Shown: positions 24,309-32,869 of the stretch, piece by piece | How the letters are laid out: the number at the start of each line of letters is the position of its first letter | How positions within the stretch are numbered: the first letter of the stretch is position 1 | Source: Sphingomonadales bacterium | Lineage (GTDB): Bacteria > Pseudomonadota > Alphaproteobacteria > Sphingomonadales > Kordiimonadaceae | Direction: 5' to 3' | Assembly (NCBI GenBank): GCA_011088215.1 | Contig: JAALKD010000009.1 | Location: 18,473 to 82,472, forward strand | Length of the DNA: 64,000 bases | The notes under the pieces: model-generated | Told to the model about the DNA's origin: nothing | The model's database searches: none | Seen by the model: the letters and a program-made list of their open reading frames with translations, nothing else | Translations under genes and position numbers: made by a program

Positions 24309-25123
24309 CAGGTCATAAGGTAGTGATGTATTCCGGGTTTTGCCGCCAGCAAAGTCAGTCGAACAACTGTTGCTATGTTAGGTGCTGCCATTTTGGCTTT
24401 TATATGTGCGAACTGGGTACGCACCGTCGTAATTGCGATACCCTCACGCTCGGTATATTCACTGAACGTAACTCCCTGTGCAAAAGCGGCTGCCAGTTGC
24501 GCTTCCCGTTTTGACAAGTTGTACCAAGTGCGCAACCGTTCAGTGCTAATTTGGGGCAGAGCTGAAGGATCATAAAGTGATACGGCAATGATTGTACTCT
24601 TCCCCTCGGATAGCCCGACAGGGGTCATCGCAGCGAAAAGCATAGAGGCGTCTTTTGGTGTATTTAGAGTTAGCGTGCCTGCATTGTCATTTTGGGCCTG
24701 CGAAGTGGTCGGGTGACAAGTTTTTCTAACTACTTTTTTGAAGTATTTGTCAAATTCCGGTGTCGCTCCTTTAAGATAGTTTTCTTCCAGAATAAGCGAT
24801 GATTGCTTCTCCAGTATATGTCCCGCACGATTGTTCATAAACAGCAATCGATGCTTGGCAGAAATCAAGAGGAGGGCGTCGTTGGAAGCATTAGCAATGA
24901 ATCGCAAGCTTTCATCAATAAAACTCTCGCTGCCAAGCGCTCGATCCTGGCTACTAAGCCGATGATTAATGACCGACATCACCCAGTCAGTATCTTGCTG
25001 TTCCAGCCATTTGACTATCGGCAATGATTGTTCACGAAAAACAATTCCGCGATCGACACGCATTCGTTCAAAATAAGCGGATTCAGGATCCTCTCTGTCG
25101 GCGGTTTTATTCGTATCAGCCAT
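24305..25123 (-). CDS. LuxR-type transcriptional regulator
   Basis: In this 272-residue protein the C-terminal part (about 200-265) is a LuxR/GerE helix-turn-helix: NLSKREAQLAAAFAQGVTF then TVRTQFAHIKAKM. Residues about 60-180 look like a PAS-type sensory region (ALLLISAKHRLLFMNNRAG). Its ATG lies 2 bases after the stop of the esterase gene, so the two form an operon and it may control it. The 28-bp palindrome at 26210-26237, upstream of that operon, is a possible target. Signal unknown. Confidence 0.85.
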   Translation of the reverse strand: MADTNKTADREDPESAYFERMRVDRGIVFREQSLPIVKWLEQQDTDWVMSVINHRLSSQDRALGSESFIDESLRFIANASNDALLLISAKHRLLFMNNRAGHILEKQSSLILEENYLKGATPEFDKYFKKVVRKTCHPTTSQAQNDNAGTLTLNTPKDASMLFAAMTPVGLSEGKSTIIAVSLYDPSALPQISTERLRTWYNLSKREAQLAAAFAQGVTFSEYTEREGIAITTVRTQFAHIKAKMAAPNIATVVRLTLLAAKPGIHHYLMTC

Positions 25124-25125
25124 TT

Positions 25126-26166
25126 TTACGCTGCCATATCGTTAGAAGAAGGAATGCAACTACGCAGAAAATGTCCGATCATAACCAGTGAGGTTTTGCT
25201 TTCAGGAAGAAGACCCGAAAGCTTTTGCCAGACGTGCGGCATCTCATCCCATACATCGAGGCGTGCTCGCCCGCCTGCTTTTCGGATACCGTTAACAATC
25301 GAGTGTGAATCGTCTAACAGCATATCTGCTCCGCTGGCATGCACCAAGGTGTTAGGCATCCCGTGCAGGTCAGCAAGCGCAGGTGAAACAAGTGTGTGGT
25401 GTGCAGATGCACCTTGTCGGTATGCTGTCGCAAACATGGAAATAAATTCTAAATCTGACATGAAAAGATCGGATTTGGCGTTCTCAACGATTGATGCTCC
25501 TGAGAAGGTTAGATCAGCCCAAGGGCATAAGGCGACATAAGCTTCAGGTAAGGGGATATTGTTGTCGCGCATAGCGATAAGAGCTGCCAATGCGATTCCT
25601 GCGCCCGCAGAATCTCCAACTATTGCAATTTTCTTTTCAGAAAGCCCTTGGTTCAGAAGCCATTTGTAGCACTTGACCACATCTTCAATGCCATCGGGAA
25701 ACGGATGCTCGGGCGCAAGACCAAAGTCAACAGCAAGAACCCGTGCCTGGCCCTGATTGGCAAGATTATCAGCTAGCTTGCTATGGAGTTTTGTGCGTTC
25801 AAGGCAATAGCTACCGCCGTGCACATAGAGAATTGTTCGTTCATATGACTGATTTATGTCGGATTTTTTTTCTTCGGGTAAAAACCATATGCTTGGAACA
25901 GGACACCCTTCCGCAGGGGCACCATGCGGCGTGCGCATTAACCCGGAAATGTATCCTTCTGTCTTGGTGAAAGTGCTGCGTACTTTATTCCAATCAAGAT
26001 CGGTGTTGGTTGAGGCCTTTCTCGGTAGACGTTTCATTATACCAATAACTAATCTGATGTACCCAGCGCCCAGGCGCGCAACGATACCTGCGCGATAGGG
26101 CTCGGGTGTCGCTGACCACCATTCGGGACTTCCGATTGTTAGCTCGTTTGCGAGAAGTTTTTCCAT
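25126..26166 (-). CDS. HSL-family alpha/beta hydrolase (esterase)
   Basis: This is a hormone-sensitive-lipase-type esterase of about 346 residues. It has the oxyanion motif HGGSY (ILYVHGGSYCLER), the nucleophile elbow GDSAGAG, an acidic residue in HASGADMLLDDS and the catalytic His in EMPHVWQ. I prefer ATG 26166, with GGAG 6 bases upstream, over GTG 26184 or ATG 26178. It should hydrolyse short acyl esters in the cytoplasm; the natural substrate is unknown. It is first in an operon with the LuxR-type gene and divergent from the RTX gene. Confidence 0.87.
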   Translation of the reverse strand: MEKLLANELTIGSPEWWSATPEPYRAGIVARLGAGYIRLVIGIMKRLPRKASTNTDLDWNKVRSTFTKTEGYISGLMRTPHGAPAEGCPVPSIWFLPEEKKSDINQSYERTILYVHGGSYCLERTKLHSKLADNLANQGQARVLAVDFGLAPEHPFPDGIEDVVKCYKWLLNQGLSEKKIAIVGDSAGAGIALAALIAMRDNNIPLPEAYVALCPWADLTFSGASIVENAKSDLFMSDLEFISMFATAYRQGASAHHTLVSPALADLHGMPNTLVHASGADMLLDDSHSIVNGIRKAGGRARLDVWDEMPHVWQKLSGLLPESKTSLVMIGHFLRSCIPSSNDMAA

Positions 26167-26209
26167 GCCTATCTCCATTGCCACATCATCATAATAGATG
26201 AAAATCGCG

Positions 26210-26237
26210 AAAACATCATCATTTTTGATGATGTTTT
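26210..26237. promoter_or_regulatory. Perfect 12-bp inverted repeat, candidate operator
   Basis: The arms AAAACATCATCA and TGATGATGTTTT are separated by TTTT. A further half-site ACATCATCA lies at 26183-26191, over the start of the esterase gene. The site sits between the divergent esterase/LuxR operon and the RTX gene. It could bind a dimeric regulator such as the neighbouring LuxR-type protein. As DNA it could also form a hairpin, but there is no gene end here, so a terminator is unlikely. Confidence 0.6.
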
Positions 26238-26325
26238 GAAAATACTACGCTCTTAGCATCCAAATACAGCAGATGCCAAGAGCAGGCGTGTGCTCGAGAA
26301 ATCAACTCAAACGGGGAGTGCACCA

Positions 26326-27702
26326 ATGGCCACCATTATTGGAACAACAGGTAACGATACACTGAGTGGCACGAGCGCGGCAGATACGTTGAGAGGAGAA
26401 GCTGGTGACGATTCATTGTCAGCTGGTGCAGGCGATGATGTACTTAGGGGCGGCCCAGGTAATGATACTTTAAGAGGCGGCAACGGCAACGATGTTTTGG
26501 ATGGCAGTGCTGGCGGGATGAATATTCTTGATGGCGGAGCCGGTAACGATAATCTGAGTGGCGGAGGTGATGCAGAAACGTTGGAAGGCGGCGAAGGTAA
26601 TGATTTCCTTTTTGGCGGTGCGGGCAATGACAGACTTGTTCCAGGAGGCGGTAATGACACGCTGAGAGGAGCAGCTGGTGCTGATATTTTCGTGTTGGAC
26701 GCCTTGAATGACATCGGAAAAAAAACTATCAGCGATCTAGATTTTTTGTCAGATACAATTGATTTTACTGGTGTATTCAATGACTTGAATGACTTGGCCG
26801 GCTCTGTAAGCTCGTCAGGATCTAACGTTTTGGTCGATTTGGGTGATGGCGATTCTGTGCTCATTGAAAATATTACAACAGCCAATTTTTTGCTGACTAA
26901 TTTTTCTTTCAATACTCCTGGAGTTGCACTACCGGATACACCGTCTGCTTCGACGGTGCCTACTAACCCTGTTACGCTAACAGAAGGTGATGCCAGCACA
27001 GGTACTGACAATGTTCAGGGATCCAGTTTTCCAGATGATATAGCCACAGGCTCCGGTGACGATGTGGTTGACGCCGGAGGCGGCGACGACATCGTTGATG
27101 GCGGTGCAGGCGATGATTTTCTTCTGGGTGGGCGCGGCGACGACTCGGTTAAGGGCGGAACCGGCAATGACTTTGTTGTTGGAGGAAGTGGTAATGACGT
27201 GTCATTTGCGGGACCCGGCGACATGGGAAATGACACGTCGCAAGGCGGCGCAGGCAACGACTTAATCGGTGGCGGCGCAGGCGACGACATACTTGTCGGT
27301 GGTAATTTTGGACTCAGCGTTACGCTGTTTAACGTTGGGAATTCTGGTAATGACATATTGTTCGGCGGCGCAGGAAATGACCTTATAGTCGGGGGTTCAT
27401 ATAATGACGCGACCAATACTGTGGTTAACACCGATGAAGGCGCAAACACGCTATATGGAGGGTCTGGAGACGACACCGTTTTCGGCAGCAATGGAGCAGA
27501 TGTTGCAGGCGGTGGGCCCGGGGATGATACGGCTGATGGCGGTGCTGGCAATGATCAGGTTTTTGGCGGAGCGGGTGATGATGACGTGATGGGCAGCGCC
27601 GGAGATGACGAATTATATGGTGGTGCCGGCAGCGATATTGTGGATGGCGGTGAAGGCAATGATTTGATCTATGGCGACGCTGATGAGATGGTCGACAGGT
27701 GA
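26326..27702 (+). CDS. RTX calcium-binding repeat protein
   Basis: This 458-residue protein consists mostly of nonapeptide GGxGxDxLx repeats that bind Ca2+ and fold into a beta-roll outside the cell. One block covers residues about 6-125 and a second about 235-455. Between them lies a segment (about 125-200, ADIFVLDALNDIG, ISDLDFLSDTIDF) that resembles the module usually found at the C-terminus, next to the type I secretion signal. I chose ATG 26326 because GGGGAG lies about 7 bases upstream. No catalytic domain and no ABC exporter gene are nearby, so it may use a transporter encoded elsewhere. Function beyond calcium-dependent folding is unknown. Confidence 0.88.
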   Translation: MATIIGTTGNDTLSGTSAADTLRGEAGDDSLSAGAGDDVLRGGPGNDTLRGGNGNDVLDGSAGGMNILDGGAGNDNLSGGGDAETLEGGEGNDFLFGGAGNDRLVPGGGNDTLRGAAGADIFVLDALNDIGKKTISDLDFLSDTIDFTGVFNDLNDLAGSVSSSGSNVLVDLGDGDSVLIENITTANFLLTNFSFNTPGVALPDTPSASTVPTNPVTLTEGDASTGTDNVQGSSFPDDIATGSGDDVVDAGGGDDIVDGGAGDDFLLGGRGDDSVKGGTGNDFVVGGSGNDVSFAGPGDMGNDTSQGGAGNDLIGGGAGDDILVGGNFGLSVTLFNVGNSGNDILFGGAGNDLIVGGSYNDATNTVVNTDEGANTLYGGSGDDTVFGSNGADVAGGGPGDDTADGGAGNDQVFGGAGDDDVMGSAGDDELYGGAGSDIVDGGEGNDLIYGDADEMVDR

Positions 27703-27765
27703 TGCGGTGATCTCTGCCCCCACCATCTGTGATCTGGCTAAATTGCCTTGTCATTTGTCGTTCGA

Positions 27766-28344
27766 TTATCGCCGTGCACGGCTTAGTTCGGCAAGGCAAA
27801 TAATTGCCCCGACGCCAATGGCGGTTGTGGGATCGAAGACTGTTAGTGCCCAATGGGTGAAGGTTAATGCGGAGGCAACATACACTGATCGGTGGAGCGT
27901 TTTCCAGCGACGGCCTAGTCTGCGGACAGACGTGTCATTGCTTGTGATTGCTAATAAAATAAACACCACGAAGGCAATCCAGCCGGTCAGCAGTGACGGG
28001 TCCTGGCCTTCTTTGATGACCAGACCTGCCGTCCACTTTTTGTCCAGATAAATGACCGTATGCAGTAGGGCGAAGCTGAAACTGGCGACACCAAGCGCCC
28101 GCCGATGCCGTAGCAGCAGGCGTATTTCCTGTCGCTTAGGAAACCATTGTTTCAATGGGGTTACAAGCAAGGCTGCGCATAAAAACCCAACGCTCCATTG
28201 GCCCGTTAAGTGAATTGTTTCGCCGTAGGAAATATGGTCAAGCCCGCGCGCGATAATAATATAGAAAGCGGGTAGTGCCAGCAGTGGCCAGGCGAGCGAT
28301 CGCCGCGCCAAAGCCGCAGCAATCATGGAGGGCAATGTCATCAT
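27766..28344 (-). CDS. Ferric-reductase-like transmembrane protein (MsrQ/YedZ-like)
   Basis: This 192-residue membrane protein has about six hydrophobic helices and histidines in helix positions (GVASFSFALLHTVIYL and LGRRWKTLHRSVYVASALTFTHWAL) suited to binding b-type haem, as in the ferric reductase/MsrQ superfamily. MsrQ passes electrons from quinol to the periplasmic methionine sulfoxide reductase MsrP. No msrP gene is adjacent, so its partner here is unknown. It lies 48 bases after the lipoprotein gene on the same strand, probably in the same transcript. Confidence 0.8.
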   Translation of the reverse strand: MMTLPSMIAAALARRSLAWPLLALPAFYIIIARGLDHISYGETIHLTGQWSVGFLCAALLVTPLKQWFPKRQEIRLLLRHRRALGVASFSFALLHTVIYLDKKWTAGLVIKEGQDPSLLTGWIAFVVFILLAITSNDTSVRRLGRRWKTLHRSVYVASALTFTHWALTVFDPTTAIGVGAIICLAELSRARR

Positions 28345-28392
28345 TGGTGCTCCGGCTGCGACTTAATTGGCGACCTGGCCATGAGTTTTTTT

Positions 28393-28893
28393 CTAGTCGA
28401 GTGTTACGTAACGCTTCAGGTTTTCAACCTCAGCATCGCTAACATATTTGCTCATTTCGCGAGCGAAATCATCCAACGATGCATAGGGCCGATATTCATC
28501 AAATTCATGGGCCAAATGACGCGGGGTGAGTGACGATGGTATTAGTTTGTAATCATCTTCAGAGCCCGTGTTCAGGCCAACTTTGATGAACATTATGCTG
28601 TATAGGGCTTTGACCGCTGCCGAGTTTTTACTTTCGCCGATAACCGCGTGGAGAGCCGACATGGATGCAAATGGGCGTCCACTGACGATTGCGGCAACAT
28701 CAGTCTCACTAAGGCCGGTAATGGCAGTCAATTGTGCTTCGGTTGCGTCGTTGGGGTTAATTAATGGTGCGGATGAAAACATGTGAACAGTTTCCCCGGC
28801 CGATGTGCTCTCGCCCTCGTTTTCGCTGCAAGAGGTTAAAGCGAATCCGCTAAACATTGCGATACCGATCATCAATTGTTTCATAGGTGCCAT
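28393..28893 (-). CDS. Helix-hairpin-helix domain lipoprotein
   Basis: In this protein of about 166 residues the N-terminus is a lipoprotein signal (FSGFALTSC, Cys being lipidated). Residues about 45-90 (LINPNDATEAQLTAITGLSE) and about 125-160 (FDEYRPYASLDDFAREM) are helix-hairpin-helix-like motifs of the ComEA kind. I chose ATG 28893 because GGAG lies 7 bases upstream. Exported HhH proteins may bind DNA or act as protein scaffolds. It is upstream of the ferric-reductase-like gene, which suggests a shared envelope role that I cannot name. Confidence 0.75.
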   Translation of the reverse strand: MAPMKQLMIGIAMFSGFALTSCSENEGESTSAGETVHMFSSAPLINPNDATEAQLTAITGLSETDVAAIVSGRPFASMSALHAVIGESKNSAAVKALYSIMFIKVGLNTGSEDDYKLIPSSLTPRHLAHEFDEYRPYASLDDFAREMSKYVSDAEVENLKRYVTLD

Positions 28894-28989
28894 GGGTGTC
28901 TCCGTCCTTTTCGTCAAAATACGCTATTCAAGTATTTTTTATACACCCAAATTCCACCTATCCCAGCTATTTATTTGCTATTATTGCTT

Positions 28990-29862
28990 CTATTCTGCAG
29001 CTTCGATTTTCTCTTGCGTTTTTAACTCAAAATCGGTGGCATCATTGCGGTTCCGCAGCTGGCTGGCGGGGTCACCCCAGGCGCGGTTTACCATCTTTCC
29101 ACGCTTCACTGCCGGACGGGCGGCAATTTCTGCGGTCCAGCGTTGTAGGTTCTTGTATGATTTAACGTCGAGGAACTCTTCAGCGTCATACAACAAGCCT
29201 AGAGCCAAGGCGCCGTACCACGAGAAGACGGCAATATCTGCAATGCTATATTCGTCGCCAGCCATATATGTATTATCAGCCAGGTGTTGATCCAGCACAT
29301 CCATCTGGCGTTTCACTTCCATGGCAAAACGATTAATAGCATATTCGATTTTAGTTGGTGCATAGGCGTAAAAATGCCCGAAACCGCCACCCAAATAGGG
29401 AGCACTGCCCATTTGCCAAAATAGCCAGTTCATGCATTCCGCACGCGCCGCTGCGTCAGTTGGGATGAGCTCGCCAAATTTCTCGGCCAGATACAAAAGA
29501 ATTGATCCGGACTCGAACAGGCGGGTTGGCGTTTCGGCGCCGTGGTCCATCATGGCGGGGATTTTTGAATTTGGATTGATATCCACAAAGCCTGAACCGA
29601 ACTGCTCGCCTTCGCCGATATTGATTAGCCACGCGTCATACTCGGCACCTGAATGTCCCAGTGCCAGCAACTCTTCCAGCATAACGGTTACTTTTACTCC
29701 GTTGGGTGTTGCTAGCGAGTATAGCTGGAAAGGATGTTTGCCAACCGGCAGGTCTTTGTCTGCGATTGGGCCTGCGATGGGGCGGTTAATGTTAGCCCAG
29801 TTGCTGTCGCCGTCCTTGTTCCACGTCCAAACTTTTGGGGGTGTATACTCGGTGTCACTCAT
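28990..29862 (-). CDS. yghU: Glutathione transferase-like disulfide reductase, YghU type
   Basis: This cytoplasmic protein of about 290 residues has the YghU/Ure2p-like architecture: an N-terminal extension (YTPPKVWTW, NINRPIAGP), a thioredoxin-fold domain (about 48-130, HPFQLYSLATPNGVKVTVMLEE, then NPNSKIPAMMD) and an all-helical C-terminal domain ending about residue 270. Such enzymes reduce disulfides or peroxides with glutathione. ATG 29862 is preceded by AAGGAAA; the upstream extension to 29955 has no such site. It stands alone in its direction. Confidence 0.9.
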   Translation of the reverse strand: MSDTEYTPPKVWTWNKDGDSNWANINRPIAGPIADKDLPVGKHPFQLYSLATPNGVKVTVMLEELLALGHSGAEYDAWLINIGEGEQFGSGFVDINPNSKIPAMMDHGAETPTRLFESGSILLYLAEKFGELIPTDAAARAECMNWLFWQMGSAPYLGGGFGHFYAYAPTKIEYAINRFAMEVKRQMDVLDQHLADNTYMAGDEYSIADIAVFSWYGALALGLLYDAEEFLDVKSYKNLQRWTAEIAARPAVKRGKMVNRAWGDPASQLRNRNDATDFELKTQEKIEAAE

Positions 29863-30068
29863 AAGAATTTCCTTGTGAATAGTCTTCTGGCTGCTGTTCA
29901 GCCAACGGTGCCATCGCCATAACATAGTGCGTAACCTGAATTGTGAAAGAGGCATGCCGGGTTTTGTACAGCTTTAGGTAAAACTATATTCTAACCTGGA
30001 AATTAGATAATATGACTCCTGCGAATGAAATTTGGCTATCATGGCGACACAACTAGTGGAGGGGTGTG

Positions 30069-31325
30069 ATGATAAACAAGCATGCAACCATAATGATCGC
30101 AGCGCTGATGAGCGGGATGATCTCCCTAAGCGCAAGCAGCCAATCACGGAATGTGGGGCTGCCCGATGGAGGCGGAAAACAACTGGTTGAGGACGTTTGC
30201 ACTGCCTGCCACCGAACCAATATGATCACTCGCAGTTCCGGCTATACTCACGAAGATTGGGTCGAATTGACTGGCACGATGATCGACTTCGGGGATGATA
30301 AGGAAACACTGGGCGAAATTACAGCCTACCTGGCGAAGCATTTCCCGCCCAATAACAAACGTCTATCAAAGCTGGTGCCAGGCGACGTGAAACTGTCCTT
30401 TAAGGAATGGCAGGTGCCGACTCTGGGTCAACGGTCACGTGACCCTGTGGAAGCCGCTGATGGATCTATCTGGTGGGCGGGCCAATCGGGCAATCTGATT
30501 GGGCGCATCAATCCGGCAACGGGCGAGATGACGGAATATCCGCTTCCTGCCAGCGCCATGCCGCATTCTGTTACCGTCGGACCTGACGGGGACGTTTGGT
30601 ATACTGGCAATAAAAACGGAACCATGGGCAGGCTTAACCCCGCCACGGGGCAGATCAAGGTGTACCCCATGCCGGACCCGGCGGCGCGAGACCCCCACAC
30701 TGCCGTGTTCGACCGGCAGGGCATCCTGTGGTTTACCCTGCAACAAAGCAATATGGTTGGCCGGGTAGACCCTGCATCGGGTGACATTAAGCTGGTAACT
30801 ATGAAAACGCCGCGTTCCCGGCCTTATGGTATAAAAGTGGACGCAGATGGTGCGTTGTGGGTGGCCTGCAATGGCAGCAATTGTTTGGTCAAAGTTGACC
30901 CGGCGACTATGGAACTGACCGAAGTTAAGCTGCCGATCCCCGCGACAACCGTGCGGCGGCTGGACATCGACGGTGACGGCATAATTTGGTATGTGAACTC
31001 GTCGCAGGGACGGTTGGGTCGTTATAACCCGGCGAACGGTGATATTAAGGAATGGCCGTCACCCAGTGGACCAAAGTCTCATCCATATGCGCTGGTAGTT
31101 GTGGACGGTATCGTTTGGTACAACGAGTCCGGTAAACGACCTGATGCGCTGGTTCGGTTTGATCCCAAAACCGAGACGTTCCAGAGTTGGGCAGTACCGT
31201 CAGGCGATATTTATGCCGGCATCATCCGGCATATGCGGCCCACCAAAGAGGGTAATTTGCTGATCCACCAAACCAGCACCAACAAAATTATGTTGGTAAC
31301 TCCAAAGGATGAGGGCGCGCGCTAA
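30069..31325 (+). CDS. Cytochrome c motif fused to a Vgb-like beta-propeller
   Basis: This 418-residue exported protein has a signal peptide (ATIMIAALMSGMISLSASS). Residues about 30-100 hold one haem-binding CxxCH site (VCTACHRTN) and an alpha-helical c-type cytochrome-like domain. From about 115 to the end there are repeats such as GNLIGRINPATGEMTEYPLP, GRLNPATGQIKVYPMP and VGRVDPASGDIKLV, the seven-bladed propeller of the virginiamycin B lyase (Vgb) family. True Vgb has no haem, so antibiotic cleavage is unlikely; a periplasmic redox role is more plausible. GGAGG lies 6 bases before ATG 30069. The PQQ dehydrogenase gene follows, a possible electron donor. Confidence 0.83.
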   Translation: MINKHATIMIAALMSGMISLSASSQSRNVGLPDGGGKQLVEDVCTACHRTNMITRSSGYTHEDWVELTGTMIDFGDDKETLGEITAYLAKHFPPNNKRLSKLVPGDVKLSFKEWQVPTLGQRSRDPVEAADGSIWWAGQSGNLIGRINPATGEMTEYPLPASAMPHSVTVGPDGDVWYTGNKNGTMGRLNPATGQIKVYPMPDPAARDPHTAVFDRQGILWFTLQQSNMVGRVDPASGDIKLVTMKTPRSRPYGIKVDADGALWVACNGSNCLVKVDPATMELTEVKLPIPATTVRRLDIDGDGIIWYVNSSQGRLGRYNPANGDIKEWPSPSGPKSHPYALVVVDGIVWYNESGKRPDALVRFDPKTETFQSWAVPSGDIYAGIIRHMRPTKEGNLLIHQTSTNKIMLVTPKDEGAR

Positions 31326-31455
31326 TTCACGGGTGCTTAGACGATTGGTTTGTAACCTTAGTTATATTGTTTAGCGTATATAGTTAGGTTATATTGTTGC
31401 GTAAATTCAAGTCGTTACACACGATGGTAGCCGCAACAGGTGCTTAGGGGATTTT

Positions 31456-32616
31456 ATGCGCAGTTTTTCATATCTCACTCGAACAACACTTGTGTTGGCT
31501 TTTGCCTTTGTTACTTTGCACAAAGGCGTGGGCGCGCGACAAGAACCAGATGATGGCACATCGGTAGTCAGTGAAGCTGCCACCTTTAAAGTCGAAGTTG
31601 TGACCGAAGACATGGATGTTCCATGGACCATGGAATTCTTGCCAGACGGTACGGCGTTGGTCGGCGAACGCGAGCCCGGCACCCTCTACCGTCTGGATGT
31701 TAAAACAGGTACGCGTGCAGCTATTTCCGGCCTGCCAGATATGCTGCGTGATCGAAAATTAAGTTCGGGTCTTTTTGACGTACGGGCGCACCCGGATTTT
31801 GCCCAAAACGGATGGGTGTACCTAGCATACGGCATTGGAAATGCAGAAGGAAATGGATTGGCTATTGATCGGTTCAAGCTGTCAGACAATGCGCTATCTG
31901 ACGGCGAGCGGCTGTTTGAATCCACGCCAAAAATTGCCGGGAAATGGCATTTCGGCGGCCGCATGATATTCTCAAACGGTTACCTATTCTTGACCACCGG
32001 CGATGGCTACGATCATTCTGCCTTGGCGCAGAAACTTGACGCACACGCAGGTAAAATCCTGCGGTTGCACGACGATGGTCGCTTGCCTGACGACAACCCC
32101 TTTGTGGGTGTTGATGGTGCATTGCCGGAAATCTGGTCATACGGCGTGCGCAATCCGCAAGGCATGGATGCGCACCCTGTAACTGGTGAGATATGGACTA
32201 ACGAGCACGGGCCACAAGGGGGTGATGAAATTAACATCGCACGCGCCGGTAAAAATTACGGCTGGCCGGTGATCACTTACGGTGAAGAATATGGCGGTGG
32301 CCCTATCGGTGACGGCATCACCCACAAACAGGACATGGAGCAGCCGCTTTACTATTGGGTGCCATCAATCGCCCCGAGTGGTATGGAGTTTTACGGCAGC
32401 GACGTATTCCCGCGCTGGCGCGGCAACCTGTTTGTTGGAGCGCTGGCAAAAACCCATATTAACCGGCTGGTTATCGATGGCGACCGTGTCATGCATGAAG
32501 AGCGGCTCTTGGTCGACAAGGGCTGGCGCGTTCGGTTTATCGAAGAAGGCCCGGATGGGCATCTGTATTTCGGTGTTGACGCCGGCATGATCATGCGACT
32601 GGTTCCTGCCAATTAA
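31456..32616 (+). CDS. PQQ-dependent soluble aldose sugar dehydrogenase (GSDH family)
   Basis: This 386-residue periplasmic protein has a signal peptide (LTRTTLVLAFAFVTLHKGVGA) and a six-bladed propeller of the glucose/sorbosone dehydrogenase family. Recognisable elements are PWTMEFLPDGTALVGER near the start, WHFGGRMIFSNGYLFLTTGD (with the likely catalytic His), IWSYGVRNPQGMD, NEHGPQGGDEIN and NYGWPVITYGEEY. It resembles E. coli YliI-type aldose sugar dehydrogenases, which oxidise sugars with PQQ and pass electrons to a periplasmic acceptor. It lies 130 bases after the cytochrome/Vgb fusion, on the same strand. Confidence 0.9.
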   Translation: MRSFSYLTRTTLVLAFAFVTLHKGVGARQEPDDGTSVVSEAATFKVEVVTEDMDVPWTMEFLPDGTALVGEREPGTLYRLDVKTGTRAAISGLPDMLRDRKLSSGLFDVRAHPDFAQNGWVYLAYGIGNAEGNGLAIDRFKLSDNALSDGERLFESTPKIAGKWHFGGRMIFSNGYLFLTTGDGYDHSALAQKLDAHAGKILRLHDDGRLPDDNPFVGVDGALPEIWSYGVRNPQGMDAHPVTGEIWTNEHGPQGGDEINIARAGKNYGWPVITYGEEYGGGPIGDGITHKQDMEQPLYYWVPSIAPSGMEFYGSDVFPRWRGNLFVGALAKTHINRLVIDGDRVMHEERLLVDKGWRVRFIEEGPDGHLYFGVDAGMIMRLVPAN

Positions 32617-32869
32617 TTCGCGGGCAGATTTTGCCTGAACTAATGTTGCCAGCGTGTTTGTGCCTACAAACAGCAGCGCCGGTGGCCGGGCATTTATGAA
32701 ACAGTTGTTCGAGACAAGTGGCGGCAGCTTCTCGGCCGGAAACTATCAGACTGCTCATCACTCTTGGGCTCGCCAATCACATGCAAGTCAAACAATTCTG
32801 TTTTGGCGGGTTACATCTGCCGTATGAACGCCTATGTTAGTAAGCCAATTTTAGTCGGTGAAAATAACC

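Noticed and set aside
30069..31325. Annotating the Vgb-like protein as virginiamycin B lyase.
   Set aside because: It is exported and carries a haem motif absent from the antibiotic lyase; the propeller repeats alone are not evidence for that activity.
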